A DNA stretch of 64,000 nucleotides from Gibbula magus. Lineage: Eukaryota; Mollusca; Gastropoda; Trochida; Trochidae. The DNA lies in assembly GCA_936450465.1 (NCBI GenBank), contig OW388304.1, positions 8,314,700 to 8,378,699 of the forward strand, written 5' to 3'. The notes beneath the pieces are model-generated. The model saw nothing but the letters and a program-made list of their open reading frames with translations, made no database searches and was not told the origin of the DNA. Below, piece after piece: positions 15,301 to 30,400 of the stretch (position 1 is the first letter of the stretch; each line of letters starts with the position of its first letter). The translations under genes were made by a program, and so were the position numbers.

Positions 15301-18300
15301 AAATGTAATGAAAAAATTAGGTTGTTTCAAAATCTTTATGCTTTTTTCAAAAACATCTACTTTACAGCAAATTCTTACACAAAATCCTCAAATACTTGCA
15401 ATGAAATCTCAAATGTAAACAGACACACCCATTCGATATACCGGTCACAAAATAAGCAAAACAAGGGTTTATCTAGAACCGTATTTTCCCAATTTGACGT
15501 CACCCATATCAGTCCATCGTAAATACACCGCCACTCCCGACCATTCTGAAGGAGTGGAACCAAAACTTCAATGAAAATTTCCAATCCACCATTTCCTTCA
15601 AATTCTGACCAAACTTGGTACCATATGTGGACATGAGGTTGTAATGTTCTTCTGTTGTTGAACAATAGCGTAACAACACAAGAGACTAGCCCTTAGTGAC
15701 CCCGGGCCTACAGAGGGAAGGGAATAATTTGGAGGTTTCAATTTGTGACGCTCTGTCATAACATGATTATTTGAGCATGCTCCACTGAGAGCAATTATGA
15801 TAAGGAGTCTCGAAAACAAGAAACTACGGTCCACGAAACTAAAACTTATCAGAATTGATAACTGAGTTCCTCGGATAACAACTCCTTTTTCTTTCAAATG
15901 AGCTGATTGACCTTTTCAGCATCATGTCATGAATGAATGAATGAATGAATGAATGAATGAATGAATGAATGAATGAAAAGTATTTTAAAACTAAAAACAG
16001 GTATGACTGAAACAGGTCTTTTGTATAAATGATAAAATACATAATGAGTGGTAATTAGAATAAGAAGAATGAATGAATATATGACCAAAGAAGAAATTTA
16101 ATTATTTCGTTCCCATGATCTTTTATTATTCTTTGAAAGAGATCATGACTTAATAATGTCTTGTGAATATATTTGATACATTCATGGATGAATGAATGAC
16201 AATTGAAGAAATTGTTATAATGAATGAATGTATTATTGATTGTCTTGCAATAGTCAATCATCTAATATAAATATAATCATACTTGAGTGAAAAACTAAAC
16301 ATATAGTTAGTTAGTTATCAAAATGATAAAATTAAATGTTGATTTAAAAGAAAATGCCGGCAGAATTCAAATTATTTACAAATTTCAATAAATTGAATGA
16401 AGACACACGTGAATGGATAAGTGACAATCTCCTTACTCCCCTCCATGACCTTTGACCTGTCAGCTGTTTCACCTCTCTCACAGTTGATGTGTTTATTATG
16501 TTTATCAAACATGTACACATGTTTATTTTGTTTATCAGACATGGACACACGTTTATTTCTTCTATCATTTGCCCTGGCACTTAATGACAAATTAACGAAC
16601 ACCTGACGGATCACATCACAACAAACAAATAAATGATTAGTCTGATATCCAGACACTTCTATTGAATAGGAACCAAATCAAGTCCATTTTATTTTAGCAA
16701 GTCTAGAAAATTTTGAGATCTCACAGGGTCCTTTCTCGAATTTGATTTTCAATTAAAGGTGCATCCATTGTGTTTCATAAAATTTGATTTTACTTTAATA
16801 CGTTTCAACTCACCACAAGTGCTGTCTACAATACAAATAAACTCACTCAGCGTGCATATTTATCCCCAATCGCCAAATATATCATAATTACCAGTTTCCA
16901 ATTAAAATTGAGTAACATCAGTATGCATGTGCAGAAACCGAAACTTCACGTTCCATGTACATGCACAGTAGTCATATGACCTATTAAACATTATCAACTC
17001 AAATTTGTCGTTTTGTCTGTTATAATTTAGATTCCAAAATTCTGTTTGACTCATTGGCGCGCGCCACACGCTGTGCATTGTCCGGTTTTCGATCAGAAAT
17101 CACTTCTTTTACCTTCATATCGTCAATATGCTAAGTCTACTATCATCAAAATGTAAGTTTTCGGTAACAGTCGGTACTTTTCGATAAAGTAACGCCATTT
17201 ATAAAGTTTTCAATATGTGACCCCCAACAACACAATGGATGTACCTTTAAGAGATTAAATGAAAGTCTAATAATTGACAATCAAATTCGATAGTCTAGAG
17301 TCATGTCTGTACAAGCTATAAGGCATAAGTATAATAGAAGCCTAACAAAGTCCAGATCAATTGCGCTTGTCTACGTTTCCTTGTATAAAGTTGAATTTTC
17401 AGGCTCATTTTCGTTTAATTTAATGCTCATTCTAAAAACAGAGAATTTCATCTTTTTTTTTCATTGACAAAATTTCTTTGTTTTTGATTTGTAAACTTTG
17501 ATACTTTGAGAAATAATGTTCACAATTGAAAGCTTTATAGTTTACCTTGAAATAAAGCACGCCCCTTTCCCCTCCCCCCAACAAAAAGAACACAAAAAGT
17601 TTTCACATCGCTCCTGACAAAATGTAAAACGCTAGTCAATTGAGAACCTTCAAATTTCCTTGTATGGCCTTTTGATCTGCAAATGAGTCACTTATTATTA
17701 GGTCAGCGAGGAAAACATGCTTTGTATCAGTTTAATCGCAGGGAGATGATTAATTCTTTACAATGACACTTCAAATCTTCTGTCAAACACGTATTCTTTT
17801 TCAAAGCAGTGATTATATCTTCAACATGACTCTATTGTGATTCAAAATCTCAGAGTGATTCATAAATTTGTAAAACGGTCATATCACAGATAATTGGCCA
17901 AACATCGACAGTGCTAACCAGGGCAGGGATGCTTGTTTATATTTCAGTAAACATTTCCCAGAAGTGAATGGCGGAGGGATGATTCCATTAATGCCAGTTC
18001 CAGAGAGAATGGTCCTCTGGCAATGCTGCTCTACCGTGTGCTTGATGTAGGCATGGAATTTCTTACTTGGTAAATAATCCTTCTTTTTGACATTTCCACT
18101 TCCTACATTTTGTGCCTCTTTGATATTGGAGAATGCTATCATGTCTCGGTATGTAGGTGTTGTTTCGGTTCATATATATATATATATGGTACTTATCATG
18201 TTAAATATTCATTTAAAATTTTAATCTGGATTTCTGCATGATGAAAGGTAATGTTTTATACAACAAAGGTTTTACACATTTGTATTATATTGTATATTTA

Positions 18301-21300
18301 GAGAATTACAGAAGTTCAAATATATTACTCACAATTCCATAATTTATTAATGAAAATATTTTTATTTGAAACTTCATATATTTATTTATTTTCATGTGTC
18401 CTTACGTTTTAGTCGTATTTCAATCAGAACATGCTATTATTTCATTTATTGTATATAAGTGTATTCTCAATTAGTATTATGGAATGCTCAATTCATGATC
18501 TAATTATGTTTTAATAGGCTAATGAAGTTACAATCATACACATTATATATTTTCAATTATTTCATAGAACATTCATCTGATTTTTAATAATAATAAAAAA
18601 TACACAATTTTAACAATTCAATCATTTCATTATAACAAAAATCAAACCATCTAAAAATTAAAACCCAATTCACTTCAATCTATTATCTCTTAATTTCCAG
18701 CCTGCCCAAGGTTTAGGATAGTACAGAGAGATCTCTCATGACGTAGAGGAAGCATTCAAGAGTCGGTGGCAGGCTAGTCAGTGGCTGTAGAAGTGTGAGC
18801 ATTACGAGGGTTTAGCGGAGCACTCGGCACCCACTGCCAGACTATAAGAGCTGGTAGCTACTGTATAGGAGCTCAGTAGTACGCTAACTCGGGTCGGAGC
18901 TCGTGGTTATCTCCGATAACAATTACTTCATCTGTGACAGTCAGAGCTGGAGGGATTTATAATCCTTGGATTTATTACAATGTCATACAAAGGTAAAGTG
19001 AGTTTGTGAAAAAAAAGGATTGAATATGAAAGACCGGATATATTGAAAATACTTCCTGGATATTTTGAAGGATTTTACGGATTTATTACAGATTGTAAAT
19101 TCATTGTGTGCGGTTGTTTTCAAGGCCACCCAGGAATATACTCATTCGTGGCGGGTAGTTTTACAATTTCTGGATCCAAAATAACTTGACATCTTCACTA
19201 ACAGTCTAGTGAGTTAACACCTATCCAGATGGTTTTTCATTTTGTGTTTTAAACAAGACCATTGTGTGAAAATTAAGTTTGAGGAAACCATTTTTCATTT
19301 ACTTTGGAAATCCTCCAAAACTATGAACATAACCATGGCGGTTTCAAGTTTTCTCATCCAGATTTTAGTACTTTTCTCAAACACTGGAATATTTTCTTCA
19401 GTTGTGAAAATCCAAGACCCACCTTCTGAAGAAAACTGTGTCATGAGTTTTGTGATTCCCAGAGACAAAGTGAAAAGTTCATGTGACATTGAAGAGAAAG
19501 TTAATCGTCAGCTCAACTCCATGGAGGTGAGACTGAATATGTACAGACGAGAAGTGAATGTTCTTCAGAATATGCTGCAGAAAGAGAGACAGGTTTGTAA
19601 TGATAAACTACAGGTACTTGAGGGTAAATTAGCAACTTTTGATTCAGATTCGAGATATTACAACCTAGAAAAGAAGTTGGAGAGTCTTGAAAAGAGCCTA
19701 AAAGAGAGACCAGATACAGTGGAAATAGGCAGCGCCAGACATTTAGAGGGCAAAATTAACAATCACTCCAAATCTGGAACTAAAAAGAAGGACTGGAGTT
19801 CTGAAGGGGAAACTTTAACGAGCATTGTAAAACCAATTGTCATTTCTGAAATCGAAAACTATTTAGCAAATAAATCCAACATTGATGAGAGAGAAAAGAT
19901 TAACGCTGTTGACAGTAATGAAATCATCAATAATTGGCCAAGGAACGACCAATCTTACGTTGATGATGTCAATGTCAAGGTCAATGAAAGCAAGACAAGG
20001 GAAATAATCGAAGAGCTGGAAACACTTCAAGACAAACTGAACAAAACGGGTGATGAATTGGTCTCTAAAGTTGGTGGACTTTTGAAAAATGTCACAATCA
20101 AAGGTCCAGCTGTTATAATAATTCTTAATAACTCCAAACAAGACCTTAAAAATATTACTGGACAAAATGAAACTGAAATGGACATCGTAGAAGTTAAACC
20201 AAATGAAGAAGTGGTACGCAAAAAGAATAAAGTTTCATCCCGGCTTTCAGTTTCTGAAGGAGGTGATGGACCCCAAAATGATCAAGAACATGACGAAGAA
20301 GCAGAAGAAGAAAAGGTTTATGTGACAAACTTATACACCGAACAACTAGAAGAATTGTTACGGGGCGAAATCAACAATCTTCTCCAGTCACGGATGGAAG
20401 AGGTAGTTAGTCTGATGACAAAGCAATCGGCAAATCTTGTCAAGATTGTCAACCATCAAGGCAAAGAGATTGACAAAATTGAAGAAATCAATGAAGAACA
20501 GATGAAAGGGCTTCAAGACAAAGTGGAAGGAATAAAGCTGGAAATGTCCTCGTTGAGTACGACCGTGCAAGAACTTTACCGCCAGGTTGACAGGATGCAG
20601 GGTCTCCATGTCATTGTGGAGGAACTCCAGAAGAACATGACGGCAAAAGCAAAAACCGACGCCCAAAGTGTTGTGACCAAAGTTGACGAACAGGGAAAGA
20701 AATTAAAGACACTTGAACGATTCCAAGATATACTTGGAAAATCCCTTCAACACTATCGAAATGAAAGCAAAGTTTCATATTATGAACTGAAAAATAAACT
20801 GAGTAATATCGAGACCACATTGGCAAGAGATGTGACAACCGACCTGTATGTTAACATAACATCTAAAGTTACAAGGGACATCCAGCGGTTCAATAACACC
20901 CTGAAAAGCAAATCAAATTCAATGGAAGCAGCAATCAGAAATCTGGAAGACAGTTCAGTTTTGTACCAAATGGACCTGAAAACACTGGAAAGACAACACA
21001 AATCTAAAACAGGAAAGCTTGAGGCCAATTTTGGAGCTTTGAAGAACCGAGTGGATCGAATCAACAATCAGAATCGAAGACTTCAAGATGGAGTGTCTGA
21101 AGTGAGGACCGTACAGAAGGGGTTACAAAAGGATATGAATTCCACGTACGCGTCTCTGGAGAGTTTGAAAATTGAGTTCAAGCTGAGTGTTACAAACTCC
21201 TGGGTGGAATACAACTTCACATATGACACCAGCCATACCGCCTGTTTTGGACAGCAGTACATCAGGAGAACAAAATACCAAAACGCCAGACTTGCTGGAG

Positions 21301-24300
21301 TGGTACTGTGTGATCACACAAAATACAAGATCATGCTCGCCAATTCTGTGACAGAAAACTTTGTTAATGTGGGCGACGTCTCTGGGTTTGGAGAGGACCA
21401 TTGTGAGTTTGTTGGCGCCAGATTTTCGGCTCCTATAACTCTCAGTCCACCTGCGCTTTCAATGAAGACAGAAGAGGGTAGGTTATCTTTCATTCTTTTA
21501 TCTATTGGATATCAATTATAATCATATTTCTTAGAGGCCTGGGACAGGATTTTCAAAGCTCTTTTAGTGTTAAGATAGTCATAAGTACCAATCATCGGCT
21601 AATGACGATTTTAGCGCCAATAGAGCTTCAGAAAATCTAGATCTTGGTTCATGAACATTTGCTATTATGATTTTATGAATTCAGGTAGAACATGGATTTT
21701 CAGTAATGAAAATCATAAAGTTATAGCATAAATCAATTTCTAATTTATGATTAGATGATTTTTTTATTTATATGAAATATGACAAAATAGATCTATATAG
21801 ATTGTTTATCCTTTCCACACTTTAAAATGATAAACAATTTAACAACATTTTATTAACATGAATTATGATATTAAACTGTGACCAGTTAAACTAGAAATAT
21901 ATTGATATAAAACACTTCCTTAGCAACACAGCCCCTTCAACCCTCAAAAAGTCTCATTTGATATTATTTACAAAATTAGATATCATTCCTTATAAATTCC
22001 TTATATCTTTATAACAAGTTTTTGCAGTGAGAAATTTCTTTCCATGGATTTTGTAAAATATGACATTTCATGGGATTGGTTTATTTTCAATATCCAGTGA
22101 TTTTAAAAGGAGAAATTATTTTGTAAAATTGCATCCTAATTTAATAATTGGTCCATGAGAATGATTTGCTATTGTACATTGTATCTTTATATCTTGTTTA
22201 TCAAACAAAAGGAATTTTGACAATATTATTATTGACTAAAACATGGAGTAGGGAATTACTTATCACAGTTTAAACATCTTGATATTTTATCACGAACACT
22301 TCATTACTTATTCACATTTGTTGAAAGACCTAAACTAACTCTTGATGCAAACAGTATGAAAGCATGGAACAAAAACTTGAAATGTTACATAAACATTTCC
22401 GTAAAACAATTATACCACATAATAATCAAACAACAAAAGGAGAACATGCATAAGAAAAGAACAAGATTACTGCAGCATGAAATAGAAGTCTACTTTTATT
22501 GTCTTGTTGCATGAATCAGTTTTATCAGTGGCACAATCTCTGGCACTCTTCCATCTTTGGCACCCTGTCACTCTAGCTGCACCGAGAAGAAGCACGTCGG
22601 GTCATGTGTCGCTTGCACTAACGATGGTACGCTAATGAACTTCTCTTATTAACAGGATTTGCCAGAGAGAGTTGGGGACAAGAACCGGAGAGGAAGAACC
22701 TTAACTTCCTGCGACCTTCACCGGCCTGGTATGAATGTGGAGTATATATCCCGTAACCCTGGGTGGAGTATATATCCCGTAACCCTGGGTGGAGTGAATA
22801 TCCCGTAACCCTGGGTATTGTATAACAGGAACATGTTTCTATTGCATGGAATAGTGTCCAAAACAGAAGTGACAATTAAAACAAAACCTAAATGGTAAAA
22901 TGGAAGAATTGAAGGACTGGAATACACTTCTCTTGTGCTAAACATACAATGCATAACATATTTAAGTAACTGAAGTGACTGAAAAAGGTTGAGGATCCTC
23001 AGATTTTGAACAAAGAACTTCTCACAAATTGTGTTCAATAAAGCAAAAGTGAGGACTCTTTATAAGTGATGAACAGACATACCGTTTTAACACGCTGGGA
23101 TCATCACCACTGTGTGGTGGAAGCATATACACATGGGTTGTTATGGATTGCTGCTTTTATGTCTTGGGTGTGGTAAAACTGTGTAAAACACACCTCCACT
23201 TGTCCATGATGCCTGCTTTAGCAGACAGTCGGAAGTGATAATTGGGCTGAGTGATAAACAACGTGAAATACACATCCCCCAAGGGACGGTGTGCAAAATG
23301 GATCTTGGTCCATAGTACATACATGTATAAGTTATGGTGATTGTTTACAACGGATGGTGATGGTGTAATGTCCGTTAATGAGTTTTGTGATGTGTCTTCG
23401 ATAAAAGATGGTGATGATTGTTTATATCCAGTAAATGATGATATTAATTGTGAATATCCCATATGAGAACAATGGTGACTGTTAATAGATAATTGATGAT
23501 TATGGCAATTAATGCTGTGTGTATTCCATACTGGATGGTGATGACTGTTTACCTCCTATAGAGGATGGTGGTGTCCTTTGCGGATATCCCTTGAATGGTG
23601 TATTGAAGGTGTGAATACACAACTTGTTATAAAAGGTGAATACACATGTAATTATCCTTGAGAAGTGGTTATTGAACAAGACTAATGTGAAACTGACAAG
23701 ACATGTCATGACTTAAGTGTTATGCACTCTACGTCACGCTATCAATTATATTGTGGTATGCTGAAATGTGCAAAGTGCAGAGACGCAATGAATGGGGCAG
23801 TGAATATATATCAAGCCTTAGATAGCTTCTGATGACTTCATGAACGATCAGCAGAAATTCACTGATTACACGCTTCACTAATTGCTGCAGATAGATGAGT
23901 TCAACGACTTGTGCAAGAACTCCACTGTGTAAAGTTTAATATTCATGGACTTGTTGATAATAGTATCAATATAGCTTTGCTGAATAGACAGTTGCACAAA
24001 ACTGTTTGTTTATGACCAAGACAACAGCAGACTAGAAATGCACTTCAATTTCATCTGTCATGCTCTCAAAGACTTTCGTGAATGTTTTTAATTTGAGTCT
24101 GGAGAAAGTTTTTAAAAGAGTGAAATTAAGTCAAAACATGGATATTTCTTTTGAAACTGGTTGGACAAGTCAAAACTGAGATTGTATGTTTGAAATGTGA
24201 TGATAATTTTTTCATTCTCTTCATTGCAGTTTTATTCCGTATAATCTCTGCCAATCGGGCCGATACTTTGTAAATATGAAATTGGAAATGACTGTGTGCC

Positions 24301-24428
24301 TTATCTTAGAATGAAAATGTATATTGCATGTCTCAATGCAAAGATGGAAAATAAATATTGTAATATATATGTATGTACATGTTTCTAACATAAGCATTTT
24401 GTAATATGTTCTTTTAGAACCTTCTGCT

Positions 24429-24459
<31 letters not shown>

Positions 24460-27400
24460 ACTGATGAACAGTTTTACACGTCCCTTTTTTTAGAATCAAT
24501 ATTACTAGACACAGTTATATATCTATGATAGTTACTTGTGACTTTATAAGACAACTTTTCCCACATGAGGCTTTCTTCCCACTTCAACACTTAATTGTCT
24601 CTAAATTGAAACATTTTGGGTCAATTATTCAACTAATTGCTTTAAGCCTTATTTTCAAAAGGAAATGCATTTTTTAATTTTGTCTAAAATGGATTGTAGG
24701 GATAAGATTGGTTAGTGAAACAGCAACCCAAAAGTAATAAATTTAGAAATTATAGGAGGATAATTTATATTCTGACGAATTTCTAAATTTTTGCCTCTCA
24801 AAGCTAAATGAGGTCAAGAAGACTTCATTCATGTAAACCAGAAATACTGTTTCAATATTTTACAGAAATATTATAATCTTTGAGCTATTTTCTTAGACCA
24901 CTTCCTCTAGACGTTAATTTAAGCTTCACAGAAACACTTTACAAAGCCATGAAATAGTAACACTATACATCCTAAAGAGATGTTCGTGACAACCACAGGA
25001 TTATTTTGACATCAAATTTAATACCCTTATACATCAATGTTGTTCTGTTTATTTCGAAAAGCTTAAAAAGTAAATAACATATGGTCCCTGGATTACATAC
25101 ATACATAAGTTATTGGTGAAAATATATCCCTAGGTTAAGCCAAACTCACGTTTTAACACATGTCAACCACATCAGCACCACAGTATGCCAAAAACACACA
25201 ACTTTTGACAACAGCGTGTGAAATGTTGCCCCTAATAACATAAACATGTCCAAACTAGGTGCCATCATTATGTGGAGAACTCCTCCAAGAAAAAGGCTAG
25301 ATGTATGATTACACCTTGTGGTAAGCCACTGTGAGATTCTGCTGATTGAATATTAATTACTTTCATGTTTTTTTAAATGGCAACTCTCTGCTAAAGGTGC
25401 CAGTTTTCATCTTTGCCGATACGTGTCTTATTACTCATTAATTCATGGTAATTATGGAAACTGATCAGAACTGATGATTTCTTATGCCTAGTCAATTAGT
25501 GACTTCTTTCAATTAACGGAAATAATTACTGACATCTAAGATGACCTCTAATGTGTAAGAAATTAGTTGAAATGAGCAAAAGTGGTAATTGATTATTGAA
25601 AATATGAAAAGGAAGATTTTCTGGATAACAACTTCTTTAAAGTGAACATATATGACTTTTCAGAGTACATACTTACTCCTCCATCAGGTGATATGTAATT
25701 AAATAAAATTCAGAGAAACAAATTGGATCACAAATCTTGAATAAGGTGACTTTAAAGCATTTAAAATGCCCAATTTGATTATCACCAATGTGTAAATATA
25801 ACATGAGAATCAATATTAACAAACAAATAAAATAATTATGAGAAATAAAAATGTTTGTAGAATAAAATGTTTTGAAATGTCATAAATCATGGTTTAGTTG
25901 GATATAACTTTTACAAAATCCCAAATATGATATACTGTAAGTTTGTTCACAAATTTAACAAATTAAAATATTAAGTACATAATTATGACCAAAAATAACC
26001 CTTACTTCATGCTTACAATATAAGTACTAGCTGTGAGTTACATTATAGACAAGTAAGTAAGTACAGGCACAGGGAAGATAGCTGTTACCCTTAATTAACC
26101 ACTAATTAGCTAATTAATGTGTTAACAGAACTGAATGGTTGGTACTATGTTGCTTCAAAGTGAAGAAATAGAAGCCGCATATAAGCTGTACATCTATCGG
26201 TTATACGAGTGTAAAATACCCATTGCCACAAGCTTACCATACCTTGTCCATAAGTTCTCGTGTGGAGCACTTCAAAATGCAATAAAATGCTAAGAGTCTA
26301 TCAGTTAAAGATGGAATGTGGCTTGGTTGGTGTCAACATTTCTGCTTTATTTTTATGGAAAAGATAGCTTTTTCATAAAAACCAAAGTGCGGCCATATTT
26401 TTAATTTGAGTGTAACATTTTGATAAAACAAAAATATTTTTTTAGAAAACTGTACATTTCTTTTAAATAATTCCAAATTGTAATATAATTTCATTGGCAT
26501 GTGGATTATTGGAACTTAATTCCAATATGCTAATCTTCCCTGACCCAAAATGTTCCAGAGTTAAGATTCTGAATCCAAAATAGTTTCAGTTCTTATGTTG
26601 TAAAGTTATCTTATCCAAACATTGGTCTAATATTGCAAAGTGTTCCAAAATATTTCAAATATTTTGGAATGCCAAAAACAAAATACCTCCAGTGTTGAAA
26701 ACACTTAAGCAGATTGAATCAATTAATGTCAAATCATTCTGAATAGCCATTTTACAGTAGTGACAACTTGTTACCAGAGGGTATATTCAAGCTACTCTCT
26801 TAAAGAAGACAAATATTTATGGATGATCAACTTCTTTATTAACAATAGCGACGTTTCGGTATAGATCCTTACACCGTTATCAAGCATATGATGGAGACGG
26901 GGCAATCCGAACCATCAACACTCTCAGCCGCCTGGAGAAGAAGTACATCCAATCCAGCAACCATCTCACCTTCTTTTGTCTTCTTCACCACACCAACTTC
27001 TAGAATGCCTCTCAAACAGTTTATACTCTCTTAAACATGTACTGTAGTGCTACATTCGTTTCCTTTTTTATATGTTCCAATTTGCCATTTATCATAAATG
27101 TTTAGGCAGTATATCTTATAGGGTAAAACAGCCCAATTCATGACTGGGTTATCTGAAGTCATAGAAAACGGTGTCGTATATACAAGGAAAACTGCTATCA
27201 GCCATTTTAGTGTGAACACCTTTTGATAATTTGAGGATGGGAAATGGATTCACTTAACTGAACTACAACCATTCATATCAGAGCCGAGGAGGATTGTCTT
27301 GCAATTGGTAACATTTCTTTTCTCTTTTGTGAGACCTCTTTATTTCCATTAGAAAACGTGCTACTGCCCCTTTAAGAATGGATGATCCTTCATTATTCTT

Positions 27401-30400
27401 GGACCTGCCAGTGTAGGGTTAAACTGTTGTACTCTGATAGTTCATACAGTAAAGTTCTACGTATCAAAATAGCAGTAAACTTACTAAAGATACTTCCAAT
27501 ATTATACGGTTCATCAATCAAAACTACCTTGAATTTTTATTTCTGCATTTCTTGGAATGCGGAGAAGTACCATACTACTTATCTCACTTTACCATTGCTT
27601 ATATCTCACTTATTCACACACCATGAGCTCTTTCCCAGTCTCAATAATTCTCAAAACGAGGTGCTCAGGGTAAATATAGTCAGCTAAAGACCTTGCAAAT
27701 ATAATCAAATCTTCCGAAATAGATCTATACCATATACACCAGCTAGAATTGGATCCCAAGCAGAACCATCAACATTCTAACTCTGCAAGGTGTATAAATG
27801 GATTTACATGATAAACAGTGTGTGCATCAAACCAGCCCTAGCATAGCATAGTGATCTGTTTGATAGGAGGCTGAATGCTGTATTATAAATCATCCCTTTG
27901 AAGCAATTAAGAAAAGAAATGTAATGCTTTACTGTATTCTTTAAATAGGTTGGGTAAAGGGGGACTCTTTGTCAATTTACTTGTATTCTTTAAATAGTTT
28001 ATAATTGTTTGTTGTAACATTGTTATGGTTTGAGATCACACTATCTGCTCGTACAAATTGTTACTTTTTTTTTGGGGGGGGGGGGGGGGGGGGGGGACAA
28101 AGCATGTATTTCTAGTTGCTGTACACTGTTGTAAAAACAATCCACAAACGAGAGATTCATATACACACAGCAAAAATACCTATTCACAGGTTACTGTATA
28201 GCTAGCTGCAATGTTATATAGTAAAGATATATTATGAATAAATGATATATCTAAGATTAAGACTTTATAACTGGCGGCATTGAAATTATGCTGAGAAAGA
28301 TAGCCAGTATATGGATTACATGTTAGAACCACATGCATAATGAGTTATTTAAAACCGGAAATTACAAAATATGAATGCAATGTACAGTTTCTTTGTATTT
28401 ACAAATTAAGAAATATGTTTGTTTTAAAAAAATACTTACAATATTTCTGTAAGTTTTATATCATATTCTATCTTTGTTTGAATGAATTTTGCATTTATCA
28501 TTGTTGTTATTATTTATTTATTTTTTGCTTGTGCCTTATATGTGTCTTGATGATCTGAGAAAGTATTGTAATAAAACATCTTTACACGGTTAGAGAAAGT
28601 TAATAGGATCTGGTTCAAAGGTTCTGTAATGCAATGTATATGATGTACAGTTAACAATTTTTACATACATGTTTTGATAGTTGATACAATAAATAGTTTT
28701 TAAAGAATATGACATTTTTTACTTGTTAATCTTAGAATCTGATACCAAAATACCTTATTGCACATTTATTTATTTATGATAATACCATGCCCAGGAATCA
28801 AAGCTTTACATTCATATGATTGGCTAAATACAGAACAAATCATGTAATGTACCAGTATGTACCAGTATGTACCAGTATGTACCAGTATGAACCAGTATGT
28901 ACCAGTATGTACCAGTATGTACCAGTATGTACCAGTATGTACTAGTATGTACCAGTATGAACCAGTATGTACCAGTATGCCTGCATATGTTTTCTTACCA
29001 ATAGGTTTCTCTTTCAAACCTTCTAATCTTACAAATTTGAATCTGTGATTCCTAGGTGTACAGCCAATCAGAGATTGTCTACACTGCTGAGATTCTTTTC
29101 ATTGGTTTGTTGTCAGCACACTCTCTTAGTGATGTAAGTACCTTGCGTTAACATTGGTTTATGATTATGTTAGCGCTAAGAGAGCTTGGCTGTTACAAGA
29201 AACATATCTTCACTTAATATCTCATAGTTATGAACAATGTTTATTTGATAAAAGTAAATGTAAATGTCTGCAAACAAATTCCTGTTAATGTTTAATGGAT
29301 AGGGTTAATGGACAGCTTTAATTTTCTGATATAAAACATTCAAATATACAAGGATCTTTCTCACATCTAAATCCATGTAGAAATACTTGACATTGAAAAC
29401 TATGTAATCACACATGTGAACAAATTTTCACCAATTATTCATCATTTCTCACATGATATGTATTTCTTTAAAAATATAAAAAACATTCCAAATTATTTAT
29501 TTGAGAAACAATTATTTTCATAACTTTAGAAAAGGTACTTCTTATTTCTGAACAGTTAAAACAGTGACGTGACATAGCACATGTTTGTGTGTGACTTCCT
29601 AGAAAGACTTCACCATCTGGTTCGTTAGTAACAAAAGAAAGGCGTACATTTCAGACTTTAATTAAGTAGCTTCATGATCAGGGATAAGTACACACGTACA
29701 CAGTGTCAATCCTACAACGTCAACACTGTAAAAGTTAATGTTTACAAGTGCCAATTAGTAAACAATAGTTTTTTATGAATCAGGGTCTAGATTTTCAAAA
29801 GTCGATTAGTGCTAAGAAGTACTATCTTAGTGATCACAGAGATTTGAACATCTAGGTTGAGATTTTGTTCACTAATGAGTATATATGAGCTTGAATAGAG
29901 AATTAATCTTTGTTTTATTTCTGGTTAAACAATTTTAAATTGAGTTGTTATCATATTGAGACAATGTTCTCTTCATAATAAAGAAGTTGACATCATAGAA
30001 TCAGCCAGCCTTTAGAATAAGGGTCATAAAGGGTGTTGCAGAGTTTCTATATATATTTTTAAATAATATAAAACATTTCTAAATTTTGTGTTCTTGTAAT
30101 TTCCTGAGTAATCAGAAAAGCTATAGACTTGCTAAACAATTCTAAACTGTGTAAAAGGTTCCTTTATAATAAACGATTATGACAGTCTGTACAAATTATA
30201 GAACATCAAGATCAAAGGAAGCCACTTTAAAGAATTAAACAAGTTTAAAACACTTTAACACTCCTCTCTATGAAAGAAACAGATAAAATCCACTTGGACA
30301 TTACAATCAACTTTCTTTGCAAGTCATAACTAGCGCCAGTTTCCAACTCTAGTTAATTCAAGCATTGCTGGATTTCCGTAACATTTCCTTGCTAGCGTAC

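Noticed and set aside
19295..21401. Minus-strand open frames opposite the coiled-coil exon
   Set aside because: Antisense shadows of a long plus-strand coding exon with clear protein character.
22575..22624. A 50-nt exon-like segment (CTCTAG acceptor, ATG-GTACGC donor) before the terminal exon of the nested gene
   Set aside because: Including it would shift the last exon out of the frame that gives the convincing WYECGVYIP ending. I leave it as a possible rare cassette exon without support.
28766..29048. Open frames on both strands with repeating Tyr/Val/Thr peptides
   Set aside because: Produced by the 10-bp ACCAGTATGT array.
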